Under the pieces are notes generated by a model. The model was not told the DNA's origin. It saw only the letters and a list, made by a program, of their open reading frames with translations, and made no database searches. Made by a program: the position numbers and the translations under genes. This document shows, piece by piece, positions 1-8,544 of a stretch of 64,000 nucleotides of DNA (the first letter of the stretch is position 1; every line of letters begins with the position of its first letter). This stretch comes from Actinoalloteichus hymeniacidonis (lineage in GTDB: Bacteria; Actinomycetota; Actinomycetes; Mycobacteriales; Pseudonocardiaceae). The stretch covers positions 1,922,001 to 1,986,000 of the forward strand of contig NZ_JACHIS010000001.1 in the NCBI RefSeq assembly GCF_014203365.1, given 5' to 3'.

Positions 1-919
1 CGACGTGTCGATCCGCCTCCGCGCGTGCCCAGTCGCGACCGCCCCCGCGCTCCACCAGATCGGCGGCGCGCGCGACCTCGTCGTTGCTCAACGGCTCCGG
101 GCGCAGGTAGAGGGCGCGCAGTTCGGCGGAATCCGGCGCGTTGAGCGCCGCGACCACGGGCAGGGACTTCTTGCGACTGTGCAGATCCGCCCCGGCCGCC
201 TTGCCGGTCCGCGCCGGATCGCCCCAGATACCCAGCAGATCGTCGATGAACTGGAACGCGAGTCCGACGTGCTCACCGAAGTCGGCGAGCCGCGCCACCA
301 GCGTCCGGTCCGCATCGACGAGGTCGGCACCCAGCGAGCACGCGCAGGCCAGCAGCGCACCGGTCTTGTCCGCGGCCATCCGCAGGCACTCGTCCCGCGA
401 GACGTCGGTGCGTCCCTCGAAGTCCATATCCGAGGCCTGGCCTCGGATCATGCGCTGGGTGGCGGCCATCAGCGAGGCGGTGGCGGTGCGCGCGCCCGAG
501 GCCTCGGCCGCGAGTAGCTCGGTGGCGGCCGCGGTCAACAGCGCGTCGCCTGCCAGGATCGCGCGGGGCACCCCGAACAGCGTCCACGCCGTGGCCCGGC
601 CTCGACGCTCGGTGTCGCCGTCCATGATGTCGTCGTGCAGCAGCGAGAAGTTGTGCACCAGCTCGATCGCGACCCCGGCGGGAACCCCTGCCGAGGGCTC
701 GGCTCCCGCAGCGCGGGCCGAGAGGATCGCCAGCGTGGGGCGGAGCAGCTTCCCGCCCCACCCATCGATCTCCCTGCCTTGGGCGTCGGCCCAGCCGTGG
801 TGGTAGCGCCCGACGACGCTCATCTGTGGGCAGAGTCGTCCGACGGCCTCGCGAAGAGCCGGTTCCACCAGCGCGACGCCGGAGGTCAGCGCCGAGGGCA
901 GGATCCTGGTCGCAGTCAT
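1..919 (-). CDS. polyprenyl diphosphate synthase (FPP/GGPP type), 3' end cut by window edge
   Basis: Isoprenyl diphosphate synthase that condenses IPP with allylic diphosphates to give the linear prenyl donor. About 306 residues are visible from the ATG at 919; the C-terminus runs off the left edge. The IPP-binding GKLLRP motif is intact near residue 52, the first Asp-rich motif is DDIMD and the second is FQFIDDLLG. The residue five positions before the first Asp motif is Phe, which alone does not settle C15 versus C20 product. It is the last visible gene of a leftward operon, 95 bases after the FAD epoxidase-like gene. In this context it probably makes FPP or GGPP for the pathway, comparable to PaxG in fungal indole diterpenes. 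Family is certain, chain length is not. Confidence 0.93.
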   Translation of the reverse strand, partial: MTATRILPSALTSGVALVEPALREAVGRLCPQMSVVGRYHHGWADAQGREIDGWGGKLLRPTLAILSARAAGAEPSAGVPAGVAIELVHNFSLLHDDIMDGDTERRGRATAWTLFGVPRAILAGDALLTAAATELLAAEASGARTATASLMAATQRMIRGQASDMDFEGRTDVSRDECLRMAADKTGALLACACSLGADLVDADRTLVARLADFGEHVGLAFQFIDDLLGIWGDPARTGKAAGADLHSRKKSLPVVAALNAPDSAELRALYLRPEPLSNDEVARAADLVERGGGRDWARAEADRHV

Positions 920-1014
920 GGTCTCACCGTCGCTCGCGGTGATCCGAGCAGGCCGGGCGCGGTTGTTCGTCGCATGGCATCGAACCTCCAGGTCTGGTCA
1001 CGAAAACAGGCGGA

Positions 1015-2394
1015 TCATGGCGTGAGCACGTCGGAACGAGGTGCGGCCACCGGATGCAGCAGCGACCGCCGGACCACCTGGTACGAGGTGAGCAGGCTAC
1101 TCGGTGGGGCCAGTAGGAAGAGAACGTCCCGAAACGCCCGGCACACGACCGGATCACCGGGGACTCGATCGCGGACCCGGTCCAGGTACCGGTTGAGCAG
1201 TAGATCGAGCGGACCGGTGCGTGCCGCATTGCCCTCGGCTCCCGGCATGTGGCTGTCCGCTCCCGTGGCAATCTCCCAGGCGGCCTGCGAGGAACGCAAG
1301 ATGACACGCTGCATCCGGTGTGTGGAGGGCAGCACGCGCGTCCCGGTCAGCAGACGTTCCAGGGCCGTCGCGTTCATGGCCGCCACCGACACGCCCTGGC
1401 CGTAGACCGGGTTGAACGCGCAGGCCGCGTCGCCGACGACGAGCAGTCCGCGCCGATCCCGGCCCTGGTCGTAGCGGCGCCTGCGGTTGCCGGTGTGTCG
1501 ATATCCCACCGGTTTGCCGATCGGTCGTGCCGAGCGCAGGAAGGTGTGCGGCGCCTGGTGCGGCAGGTCGCGCGCGAAGTCGACGAACCCGGCCGGGTCG
1601 GTGGGCGGCGCCTGCCCCCGAGGCCCGGACAGCGTCGCCATCCAGCGGTCGCCCTCGGCGGGCAGGATGATCGCGCCGAGGGTCTGTGCGGCCTCGGGGA
1701 CGATGTAGAAGCCCCGCAGCTGCCGATCGAAGTGCTGCTCGTCGGCGTGGAACACGCAGGTCGCATAGGCGCGGCCGGTCTCCAACGTCTCCTCGGCGAC
1801 GGGTGCGCCACCGAGACCGGCGAGCCATTCGTCGAAGCGGCTGGCCCGGCCGGTGGCGTCCACCACCAGGTCGGCCTCGATGGCCCGCTCGGACTGCTGG
1901 TCGGTGCCCCGATCCCGCACCGTCACGCCGGTGACCTGGTCGGCGCGGCCCAGGAGTCCGGTCACCGCCGTGGAGGTCCAGACCCGGATCCGGGGTGCGG
2001 CCAACACCCGCCGCCGGACGAGCTGTTCGAGTAACGGGCGGGAGGCGGACATGACCGGCTGGGACGGGTGATCCCGCGAGACCCATTGGCCGGCCTGCCA
2101 GACACCGACGTCGGCGGGCACCGAGAGGTATGGCGCGTCGGCGGCGCGCAGCTCGTCGACCACCCCGGGAAGCAGCTCGTCCAATGCCTGGATCCCGCTG
2201 GTCAACAGGACATGGGTGTGTCGGGACTGCGGCACGCCCGACCTCGGTTCGGGACCGCCGGGGTAGTGGTCGCGCTCCAACACCGTCACGCGGTCGGCGT
2301 GGCGCGACAGGACCAGTGCGGCGAGCAGGCCGGACACGCTGCCGCCCGCCACCACGACGTGGCCGAACGAGGGATCAGGAGACACCGTGCTCAC
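1015..2394 (-). CDS. FAD-dependent oxidoreductase, prenyl epoxidase-like
   Basis: Flavoprotein of the squalene-epoxidase/geranylgeranyl-reductase-like group, 459 aa. The N-terminal dinucleotide motif reads GGSVSG, an Arg-rich FAD motif RSGVPQSRHTHVLL follows near residue 55, and the C-terminal GD motif is GDAACAFNPVYGQGVS. The same family includes XiaO (xiamycin) and the PaxM-type enzymes that epoxidise a terminal prenyl double bond before cyclisation, which is the proposed role here. The GTG at 2394 is chosen because GAGAAGG lies six bases upstream; a GTG at 2385 is possible. It overlaps the end of the TDO-like gene by 20 bases, so the two are probably translationally coupled. Substrate is inferred only from context with the Pyr4-type cyclase at 10.45 kb. 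Confidence 0.85.
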   Translation of the reverse strand: MSTVSPDPSFGHVVVAGGSVSGLLAALVLSRHADRVTVLERDHYPGGPEPRSGVPQSRHTHVLLTSGIQALDELLPGVVDELRAADAPYLSVPADVGVWQAGQWVSRDHPSQPVMSASRPLLEQLVRRRVLAAPRIRVWTSTAVTGLLGRADQVTGVTVRDRGTDQQSERAIEADLVVDATGRASRFDEWLAGLGGAPVAEETLETGRAYATCVFHADEQHFDRQLRGFYIVPEAAQTLGAIILPAEGDRWMATLSGPRGQAPPTDPAGFVDFARDLPHQAPHTFLRSARPIGKPVGYRHTGNRRRRYDQGRDRRGLLVVGDAACAFNPVYGQGVSVAAMNATALERLLTGTRVLPSTHRMQRVILRSSQAAWEIATGADSHMPGAEGNAARTGPLDLLLNRYLDRVRDRVPGDPVVCRAFRDVLFLLAPPSSLLTSYQVVRRSLLHPVAAPRSDVLTP

Positions 2395-2998
2395 TTCGCA
2401 CCTTCTCGGAGTCCGTTCGTGGATGCCTGGCGGTGTCGTCGAGGGATGAACCGGCCAGCCGCTTCGCCAGGAACCGGACCCCGTCGGTGTCACCGGATCC
2501 GGGCAGGTCGCCGATCATGTACTTGACCAGCCCGAGATGGGTTCGGCGCCAGTGGGTGATGGCGGTCCGCAGCCTCGCGAGGCGATGGGGTTCCAGCGGG
2601 AGGCTGGATTCCCTGGTCTCCAGGCGGTCGGTCAGCCGGAAGAGCTCCTGGAACTGTGCGGACTGCAAGCCGCTCGCGCTGCCGAACCGGTCCCGGAACA
2701 TCAGGAAGGCCTCCGGGCGCAGCGTTTCCCGCAGCAGCGTCAGATGTGCCTCCAGGGACTCCACCATCAGGGTGGCCCGGTCCGCCCGGTGCGCGAAGCA
2801 GCGGGCGGTGCACCGGTTCTCCTTGATGTGCCGGAGATCCACGAGGACCTGGCTCAACAGCAGCTCCGACATCTGGTGCACGCTGATGAACAGTCGCTCG
2901 TTGTCATGCAGGTCTTGTTCGAGGGGCGCGGTGAGCGGGTGCTGTAGGGACAGCAGCTCCGCGAGGTGCAGGTAGCGGGGGTAGGTCATCGCAGTCAT
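2375..2998 (-). CDS. short tryptophan 2,3-dioxygenase family protein
   Basis: Heme dioxygenase of the TDO superfamily, 207 aa against about 280-300 for typical bacterial TDO. Residues matching the Xanthomonas enzyme are visible: Phe37 and His41 in LFISVHQ (Phe51/His55), Phe98 and Arg102 in FLMFRD (Tyr113/Arg117, the Arg that binds the Trp carboxylate), and the proximal heme ligand His154 in RRTHLGLVKYMIG. The shortening lies between SGLQSAQFQ and the heme His, where roughly 65 residues are absent. The ATG at 2998 has AGGAGGT just upstream. It sits 29 bases after the IPPS-like gene and overlaps the epoxidase gene. It may cleave or oxygenate tryptophan or a 3-substituted indole; the substrate is not shown by the sequence. 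Confidence 0.85.
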   Translation of the reverse strand: MTAMTYPRYLHLAELLSLQHPLTAPLEQDLHDNERLFISVHQMSELLLSQVLVDLRHIKENRCTARCFAHRADRATLMVESLEAHLTLLRETLRPEAFLMFRDRFGSASGLQSAQFQELFRLTDRLETRESSLPLEPHRLARLRTAITHWRRTHLGLVKYMIGDLPGSGDTDGVRFLAKRLAGSSLDDTARHPRTDSEKVRSEHGVS

Positions 2999-3027
2999 GA
3001 GTCACCTCCTGGCCGTGATCGCGGCGG

Positions 3028-4047
3028 TCACACCAGCCGACCGGGCACCGTGAGTTCCACGAGCACGTCGCGGTGCACGGACGGGGGGAGTTCGTCGAGT
3101 GCCCGGCCCGCGAGGTGGGCGTAGAGATGCGACATCCGGCGCGCCGATCGGACCGCGCCGGAGACCTCGACGATCTCCGCCATGGCCTCGTGCCGTTCCT
3201 CCACGGGGGTGGTGGTGTCGGCCAGCAGATGTTCGATCAGTCGTTGTTGTTCTCTGGTGGACCGCCGATGAGCGAGTAATACCGGCAATGTCGGTCTGCC
3301 GTTCCGAATATCGGAAATGTTCGGCTTACCGGCCCGAGTTCCGTCGTAGGCCATCAGATCGTCGCGAATCTGATATCCGACACCGAGGAGATCGCTGTAG
3401 CTCCGCAGCGCCGCAAGTGATTTCCGATCCGCGCCCGCGAGGGTGGCGCCGACGCCGCACGCCATCCAGAGCAGCGCGCCGCTCTTGTCTTTAATCATGT
3501 TCAGGTAGGTACTGGTGGAGCAGATACTCCGACCCATTCTGATCTCTTCGACCGCCGCGTTTCCGATGCGCAGTCCGGTCTGGGACAGAATGGTCAATGC
3601 CGCGCCGACGAGTTCGACGGGCGCGCCCGCCCGCTGGCAGTCGGCCAGGGCGGCGAAGCCGTGGAAGAACAGGCCGTCACCACCGATGATGGCCGTACCC
3701 TGGCCGAACGCGGCATGGGCGGCCAGCTTGCTGCGTCGCTGTGGATCGCCGTCGACGATGTCGTCGTGCATCATGGCGCCGACCTGAATGCATTCGACGG
3801 CCACGGCGGCGGGTAGTACCGATTTGACGTCGCCGCCGGTCGCCAGACTGGACCGGATCAGCAACCATGGGCCCATCATCTTACCGAAGGGAATCAACCC
3901 GTAACGGGCGAGTTCTTCGATTCCTTGGACGTCGAGTGGCCACCGTCGCTCCACTTCGGCGCGCACCAGAGCGGCTATCTCGAGATCGGCAACCTGGGGT
4001 ACATCGATCTCCGTCATGGGAACGACTGTAGGGGCCGCTCGTTCCAT
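3028..4047 (-). CDS. polyprenyl synthetase-family protein with altered IPP-binding motif; candidate indole prenyltransferase
   Basis: Isoprenyl diphosphate synthase fold, up to 339 aa. Both Asp-rich motifs are present (DDIVD at residues 95-99 and RDDLMAYDG later), so an allylic diphosphate can be bound. The usual GKxxRP motif reads GKMMGP at residues 55-60: the Arg that contacts IPP diphosphate is Gly59. The downstream RRG is also changed to RRS. Fungal PaxC, which joins GGPP to indole-3-glycerol phosphate, shows that this fold can accept indole instead of IPP; a similar role is proposed here because a second, normal synthase lies in the same operon. An internal ATG at 4017 is an alternative start and neither has a clear ribosome site. 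First gene of the leftward operon. Confidence 0.85.
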   Translation of the reverse strand: MERAAPTVVPMTEIDVPQVADLEIAALVRAEVERRWPLDVQGIEELARYGLIPFGKMMGPWLLIRSSLATGGDVKSVLPAAVAVECIQVGAMMHDDIVDGDPQRRSKLAAHAAFGQGTAIIGGDGLFFHGFAALADCQRAGAPVELVGAALTILSQTGLRIGNAAVEEIRMGRSICSTSTYLNMIKDKSGALLWMACGVGATLAGADRKSLAALRSYSDLLGVGYQIRDDLMAYDGTRAGKPNISDIRNGRPTLPVLLAHRRSTREQQRLIEHLLADTTTPVEERHEAMAEIVEVSGAVRSARRMSHLYAHLAGRALDELPPSVHRDVLVELTVPGRLV

Positions 4048-4179
4048 TGTCGTCGATGTGAGCGGACGCGGGCACCAAAGGGAACGGTGCGTGGACTGTT
4101 CGGTCCCTCGGTCCGCTTGTTGGTTCCTTTGCGATTCCTATCGCTGCGACGAATGGGGTAGTAGGCGATACCTCGAATA

Positions 4180-4830
4180 TCAGACGGCGAGTCCGGCTAT
4201 CGCCGTGCGCAGGGCCAGTTCGGTCGCCTCGGTCAGGTTGTCCGGACCGGTCGAGTCGCGCTGTGGATGGTCGGCGCGCCAGGCGTGGTGTTCCATCGCG
4301 AGCCGGAGGGCGACGTTGAGCATGCCCGCCTGGACCTTGGTCTCCAGGGCGTCGGCGGAGCGTCCGGTGCGTTCGGCCAGCACCGAGGCGAAGGCCTGCT
4401 CGGCGTCGAGGTGGGTGCGCAGCCAGACCGACATCAGGCCGGGTTCGGTGCGCATCAGGCGGACCAGTTCCAAAGTGGACTCCGAGACGTCCTCGTAGAG
4501 GTCGTCCTCGTGCAGGAGATGGGCGAGCAGGGGCTGGTCGCGCGGCCAGTCGCGCAGGCGTTGCACGACGACCGAGATGCCGTGCGTCAGCAGCGGTTCG
4601 ATGCAGGCCTCCTTGGACGAGGTGTACCGCCAGAGTGTCCGGGTGGAGATCTCCAGTTCGGCGGCGATCTGGTCGACGGAGGTGGCGGACACGCCTTGGG
4701 CTCGGAACAGGTCGAGCGCGGCGGCTGCGATCTGGAGACGGACGACATCCCGACGTTGTTGGCTCATGGGCGGTCGACCCCGGCCTCGATCCGCTGTCTC
4801 CTTCGTCGCGTCTGTCGTCATGGCGGACAT
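4180..4830 (-). CDS. TetR family transcriptional regulator
   Basis: One-component repressor, 216 aa. After a basic N-terminal tail (RGRGRP) comes a TetR helix-turn-helix at about residues 25-70 with the typical AALDLFRAQGVSATSVDQIA and RTLWRYTSSKE stretches. The remaining alpha-helical region is the ligand-binding domain. The ATG at 4830 is chosen because AGGGGAGA stands directly upstream; an ATG at 4821 is also in frame. The gene is divergent from the P450 gene and a 7-7-7 palindrome lies between them, so it probably represses the P450 set and itself, and may respond to a pathway product. It points toward the leftward terpenoid operon, with a 132-base gap before that operon's first gene. Confidence 0.9.
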   Translation of the reverse strand: MSAMTTDATKETADRGRGRPPMSQQRRDVVRLQIAAAALDLFRAQGVSATSVDQIAAELEISTRTLWRYTSSKEACIEPLLTHGISVVVQRLRDWPRDQPLLAHLLHEDDLYEDVSESTLELVRLMRTEPGLMSVWLRTHLDAEQAFASVLAERTGRSADALETKVQAGMLNVALRLAMEHHAWRADHPQRDSTGPDNLTEATELALRTAIAGLAV

Positions 4831-4909
4831 TCTCCCCTCGGTCGTGGTTCGTCTCGGCAGGCCTGGCCCGGTTGGCCCGTCTCGGATCAATTCATGGCGC
4901 GCTAAGACA

Positions 4910-4930
4910 AAATGGCACACTCCGCCATTT
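4910..4930. promoter_or_regulatory. putative TetR operator, palindrome in the divergent tetR/P450 spacer
   Basis: AAATGGC, seven bases, then GCCATTT: perfect 7-bp arms in an AT-richer part of the spacer between the TetR gene (start 4830) and the P450 gene (start 5115). The adjoining TTAATGTTAC could be a -10 region for the rightward genes. Size and symmetry suit a TetR dimer. The pairing with this TetR is inferred from position. Confidence 0.6.
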
Positions 4931-5114
4931 AATGTTACGGTCCACTCGGGCGGCACGCCGATCGTCGGCCGGTGCTCGGCGAGGCACCGGCTGACCAGCT
5001 GACGGCGCCCGAGGTGGACCCGACGTGCGACTGACCCGTCTTGTGCTCCCCTCTGCCTGCGTACTCACCGCCGGGCGAGGCCAGTCGCGTCACCCCTGGA
5101 CGAAAGGCGTTCGC

Positions 5115-6308
5115 ATGGACGAGCCCAAGGTGCTACCCACCGCTGCACGGGCCACGGGATGCCCCTATGCCCCGGCAGCCGAGCTCTACGAGATGCAGAA
5201 ATCCGAGGAACTTCCCCGAATCCGCATTCCCAACCCGATGATCGGCGAGTTCGAGGCGGTCGCCCTCACCCGCTACTCCGACATCCGCAGCGCGCTGAAC
5301 GACGACCGGCTCCAGATGGGTTTCGTCTTCGACCCGGACGCCCCGCGCACCATGCTCAACCAGCCGGGCAACCTGTTGAACTACAACGGCGCCGAGCACT
5401 CCCGGCTGCGCCGCATGCTCACGGCCGCGTTCACGGTCAAGCGAATCCGCGCCCTGCAACCGATGGTCGAGGAGGTCGTCGCCGAGCGGCTGGACGCACT
5501 GGCGGCCGAGGGACCCGGCGTCGACCTGGTCACCGAGTTCAGCACGCCCATCCCGACCCAGGTGATCTGCCACCTGCTCGGAGTGCCCTATGCCGACCGG
5601 GCGGACTTCCAGCGCCGCGCCAAGGTCGGGTTGGACATCAACACCTCCCGGGAGAAGCAGATCGAGAACCTCGCCGAGCTCGACGCCTACATGGCCGAGC
5701 TCGTCGCGGCACACCGCCGCGAGCCGGGCGACAACATGCTCGGCATCCTGGTTCGCGACCACGGTCCCGAACTGACCGACGACGAGCTGGTGGGCATCGG
5801 CAACATGCTGCTCATCGCCGGACACGAGACCACCGCCAGCATGCTCTCGGCCGGAACCGCCCTGCTGCTGCAACACCCCGAGCAGCTCGCCGTGGTCCGC
5901 GACGACCCGTCGGCGATCGACGGCGCCATCGAGGAACTGCTGCGGTTCTGCTCCCCGGCCACCACCATGCCCAGGCAGGCCGCGGCCGACCTACAGGTGC
6001 GGGACCAGGTGATCAAGAAGGGCGAGCGGGTGATGACCTCGATCCTCGTGGCCAACCGCGACCCCGACATCGAGGCCCCGGATCTGGACACCCTCGACGT
6101 GCGCAGGCCGCCGCAACCCCACATCACGTTCGGCTACGGCGCGCACCAGTGCCTCGGCCAGCAGCTGGCCCGACTGGAGCTGCGGGTGGCGCTTCCGGCG
6201 CTGTTCAACAGGTTCCCCACGCTGGCCGTGGGAGTCGACCACGACGAGATCGACTACCGCACGACCGCGCTCGTCTTCGGCGTGAACAGGCTGCCCGTCA
6301 CCTGGTGA
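5115..6308 (+). CDS. cytochrome P450
   Basis: Bacterial class I P450, 397 aa, that hydroxylates or otherwise oxidises a pathway intermediate using electrons from a ferredoxin. Visible motifs are the I-helix oxygen-activation site AGHETTASM, the ExxR pair in EELLR and the heme loop FGYGAHQCLGQQLA with the Cys thiolate. The N-terminus (ATGCPYAPAAELYEM) is typical of soluble actinomycete P450s, with no membrane anchor. The ATG at 5115 is preceded by GAAAGG. The ferredoxin gene begins 24 bases after the stop, so the two are almost certainly co-translated partners. A steroid- or terpenoid-type substrate is plausible from the neighbouring terpene genes but is not shown by the sequence. Confidence 0.95.
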   Translation: MDEPKVLPTAARATGCPYAPAAELYEMQKSEELPRIRIPNPMIGEFEAVALTRYSDIRSALNDDRLQMGFVFDPDAPRTMLNQPGNLLNYNGAEHSRLRRMLTAAFTVKRIRALQPMVEEVVAERLDALAAEGPGVDLVTEFSTPIPTQVICHLLGVPYADRADFQRRAKVGLDINTSREKQIENLAELDAYMAELVAAHRREPGDNMLGILVRDHGPELTDDELVGIGNMLLIAGHETTASMLSAGTALLLQHPEQLAVVRDDPSAIDGAIEELLRFCSPATTMPRQAAADLQVRDQVIKKGERVMTSILVANRDPDIEAPDLDTLDVRRPPQPHITFGYGAHQCLGQQLARLELRVALPALFNRFPTLAVGVDHDEIDYRTTALVFGVNRLPVTW

Positions 6309-6332
6309 CGCGGCTGGAGGGTGAGGTTGACC

Positions 6333-6542
6333 ATGAAGATCGAGATTGACGAGGGCAAGTGTGTCGCCGCCGGACACTGCGTGATGGTCGCGGCGGAGGT
6401 CTTCGACCAGCGTGACGAGGACGGCGTCGTCGTCCTGCTCGATCCGGCCCCGCCGGAGCACCTGCACGAACAGGTCCGAGAGGCGGCGCTGCTGTGCCCC
6501 GCCAACGCCATCCTCTCGGGCGGACGCGACTCGGCGTCATGA
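6333..6542 (+). CDS. 3Fe-4S ferredoxin, P450 redox partner
   Basis: Small acidic ferredoxin of 69 aa. Cluster ligands are the two Cys of C-x5-C in KCVAAGHC and the Cys of LLCPANAI near the C-terminus; the missing fourth Cys marks the 3Fe-4S type that commonly serves actinomycete P450s. The ATG at 6333 is preferred, since GAGG lies six bases upstream; an in-frame GTG at 6321 would sit directly against GGAGG. It carries electrons to the P450 encoded just upstream. No ferredoxin reductase gene is visible nearby, so a housekeeping reductase would have to supply the electrons. Confidence 0.93.
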   Translation: MKIEIDEGKCVAAGHCVMVAAEVFDQRDEDGVVVLLDPAPPEHLHEQVREAALLCPANAILSGGRDSAS

Positions 6543-6746
6543 CGACCCGACGCCGCTGACCCGCCACGGCCCGAGCTCCCGGCGCCACACCCGAGGTGGC
6601 TTCGGGCCCGGGGCACCAGTACGACCGATCAGTCCTTTGTGGATAGACCGAGTGTCGAGCACGACACCGGGAGAACAGGCACGCCAAGGCCCGCCGAACG
6701 GGCCCCGAAATCCCGTCGCATGATCACCTCGTTCGAGGAGAAATCA

Positions 6747-8540
6747 ATGTCTGATGTGGAAGTATCGGTACTTATCGTCGGTGGCGGCGGCTGTGGGCTC
6801 ACCACCTCGCTCTTCTTATCCGATCTCGGCGTGGATCACCTCCTCGTCGAGAGACGCGAGTCCACCTCCGTACTGCCCAGAGCGCACTACCTGAACCAAC
6901 GCACCATGGAGATCTTCCGGCAGCACGGCGTCGCCGAGGACGTCTACCGCGAGAGCTGCCCGCTGGAGAACATGAGCGAGGTCGTCTGGCGGACCTCGCT
7001 GGCGGGAGACGGCCCGCTCGACGGCCGAGACCTGCACCGGATGGACGCCTTCGGCGGCGGAACCACCGCGGGTCCCTACGCGGCCGACAGCCCCAGCCCG
7101 TCGACGAACTTCCCGCAGCACAACCTGGAACCGGTGCTGCGTCGCCACGCCGACGAGCGGGCGCCTGACCGGGTGCGCTTCAACCACGTCATGGAGGAGT
7201 TCACCCAGGACGAGGACGGTGTGACCGCCGTGGTGACCGACCGGGAGACCGGCGAGTCGCAGACGATCCGGGCCCGCTACCTGGTGGCGGCCGACGGTGG
7301 CCGCAGCATCGGCGCCTCGCTCGGGGTGGAGATGGCAGGGGAGCCCGGCGCCTTCCAGGTGATGTCCGTGCACTTCACCGCCGATCTCTCCGAGTCCTGG
7401 CCGGGCGACTCGGTGCTGATGACCCACTTCGTCAGCCCGGACGGCGGACCGATCTCGCGTTACGGCATCGTCGCCGTGGGACCAGGCTGGGGACTGCACT
7501 CGCAGGATTGGGCGCTGCACTACCACATCCCGGTGGGCAGCACGCCGGACTTCTCCTCGGAGACGGCCGTGCTGCGCGTGCGTGAGCTGCTGAAACTGCC
7601 CGACCTCGAGGTCGCCGTCCACCAGGTCAGCCACTACGTGCCCGAGGCGGTCATCGCCGACACCTTCCGCGTCGGCCGGGTCTTCCTCGCCGGGGACGCC
7701 GCACACCGGCAGCCGCCCGCGACCGGTCTCGGCCTCAACTCGGCCATCCAGGACGCGCACAACCTCGCCTGGAAGCTGGCGGCGGTACTCGACGGGCAGG
7801 CCGACGACGCGCTGCTGGACACCTTCGAGCAGGAACGCCTGCCGGTCGCGCATCGGAACGTGAGCTGGGCGATGTACGCGCTGCGCAACCACGCCGTGGC
7901 GCACGCAGGCCTCGGGTTGCTGCCCGGGCAACCGTTGGAGGCCACCCAGCGCAACTTCCTGGAGCTCTTCTCCGACACGCCGATGGGGGAGACCCGTCGG
8001 ATCCGCGCGCACGAGGTCTTCACCACGCAGCGGGTGGAGTATCAGGCGCACGACATCGAGATCGGCTTCTCCTATGCGGCCGGCGCCCTGGTCGCCGACG
8101 AGTCCCAGCCGCCGCCGCGCGACCCGATGGGCGGCCGATACCACCCGGTCACCCGCCCGGGACACCGGTTGCCGCACGTGTGGTTGCGCAAGGACGGCGA
8201 ACGCGTCTCCTCCCACGATCTCGTCGGCGCCCACGGTGGATTCGTGCTGATCACCGGGCCGGAGAACTCCGCGTGGGTGGACGCGGCCGAGCGGGTCGCC
8301 GCGACTCACGGGGTGGCGTTGCAGGTCGTCTCGGTCGGGACGGAATCCGCCGACTACCAGGACGTCGACGGCGGCTGGGCGGCGCTGCGGCAGGTCCCCG
8401 GCGAGGGCGCGGTACTGGTGCGGCCGGACAACCACGTCGCCTGGCGCACCGAGCGCGCGGGCACCTCGCCCGCCTCGGAACTCACCGAGGTCTTCGCCCG
8501 GATCCTCGGCAAGCCCGCCCTCGTGGCGAGCGGAGGCTGA
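6747..8540 (+). CDS. class A FAD-dependent aromatic monooxygenase
   Basis: Flavoprotein hydroxylase of the PheA/TfdB family, 597 aa. The N-terminus holds the FAD-binding VGGGGCGL motif, the middle has the DG-type motif AADGGRS, and GDAAHRQPPATGLGLNSAIQD is the ribityl-binding GD motif. The last 150 or so residues resemble the thioredoxin-like C-terminal domain of this family. It uses NAD(P)H and oxygen to hydroxylate phenol-like or other electron-rich rings; polyketide tailoring enzymes such as RdmE are relatives. The ATG at 6747 follows GAGGAG with six bases between. The start of the next gene is four bases past the stop. Substrate unknown; an oxidised aromatic part of the terpenoid hybrid is the simplest guess. 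Confidence 0.9.
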   Translation: MSDVEVSVLIVGGGGCGLTTSLFLSDLGVDHLLVERRESTSVLPRAHYLNQRTMEIFRQHGVAEDVYRESCPLENMSEVVWRTSLAGDGPLDGRDLHRMDAFGGGTTAGPYAADSPSPSTNFPQHNLEPVLRRHADERAPDRVRFNHVMEEFTQDEDGVTAVVTDRETGESQTIRARYLVAADGGRSIGASLGVEMAGEPGAFQVMSVHFTADLSESWPGDSVLMTHFVSPDGGPISRYGIVAVGPGWGLHSQDWALHYHIPVGSTPDFSSETAVLRVRELLKLPDLEVAVHQVSHYVPEAVIADTFRVGRVFLAGDAAHRQPPATGLGLNSAIQDAHNLAWKLAAVLDGQADDALLDTFEQERLPVAHRNVSWAMYALRNHAVAHAGLGLLPGQPLEATQRNFLELFSDTPMGETRRIRAHEVFTTQRVEYQAHDIEIGFSYAAGALVADESQPPPRDPMGGRYHPVTRPGHRLPHVWLRKDGERVSSHDLVGAHGGFVLITGPENSAWVDAAERVAATHGVALQVVSVGTESADYQDVDGGWAALRQVPGEGAVLVRPDNHVAWRTERAGTSPASELTEVFARILGKPALVASGG

Positions 8541-8544
8541 CGCG

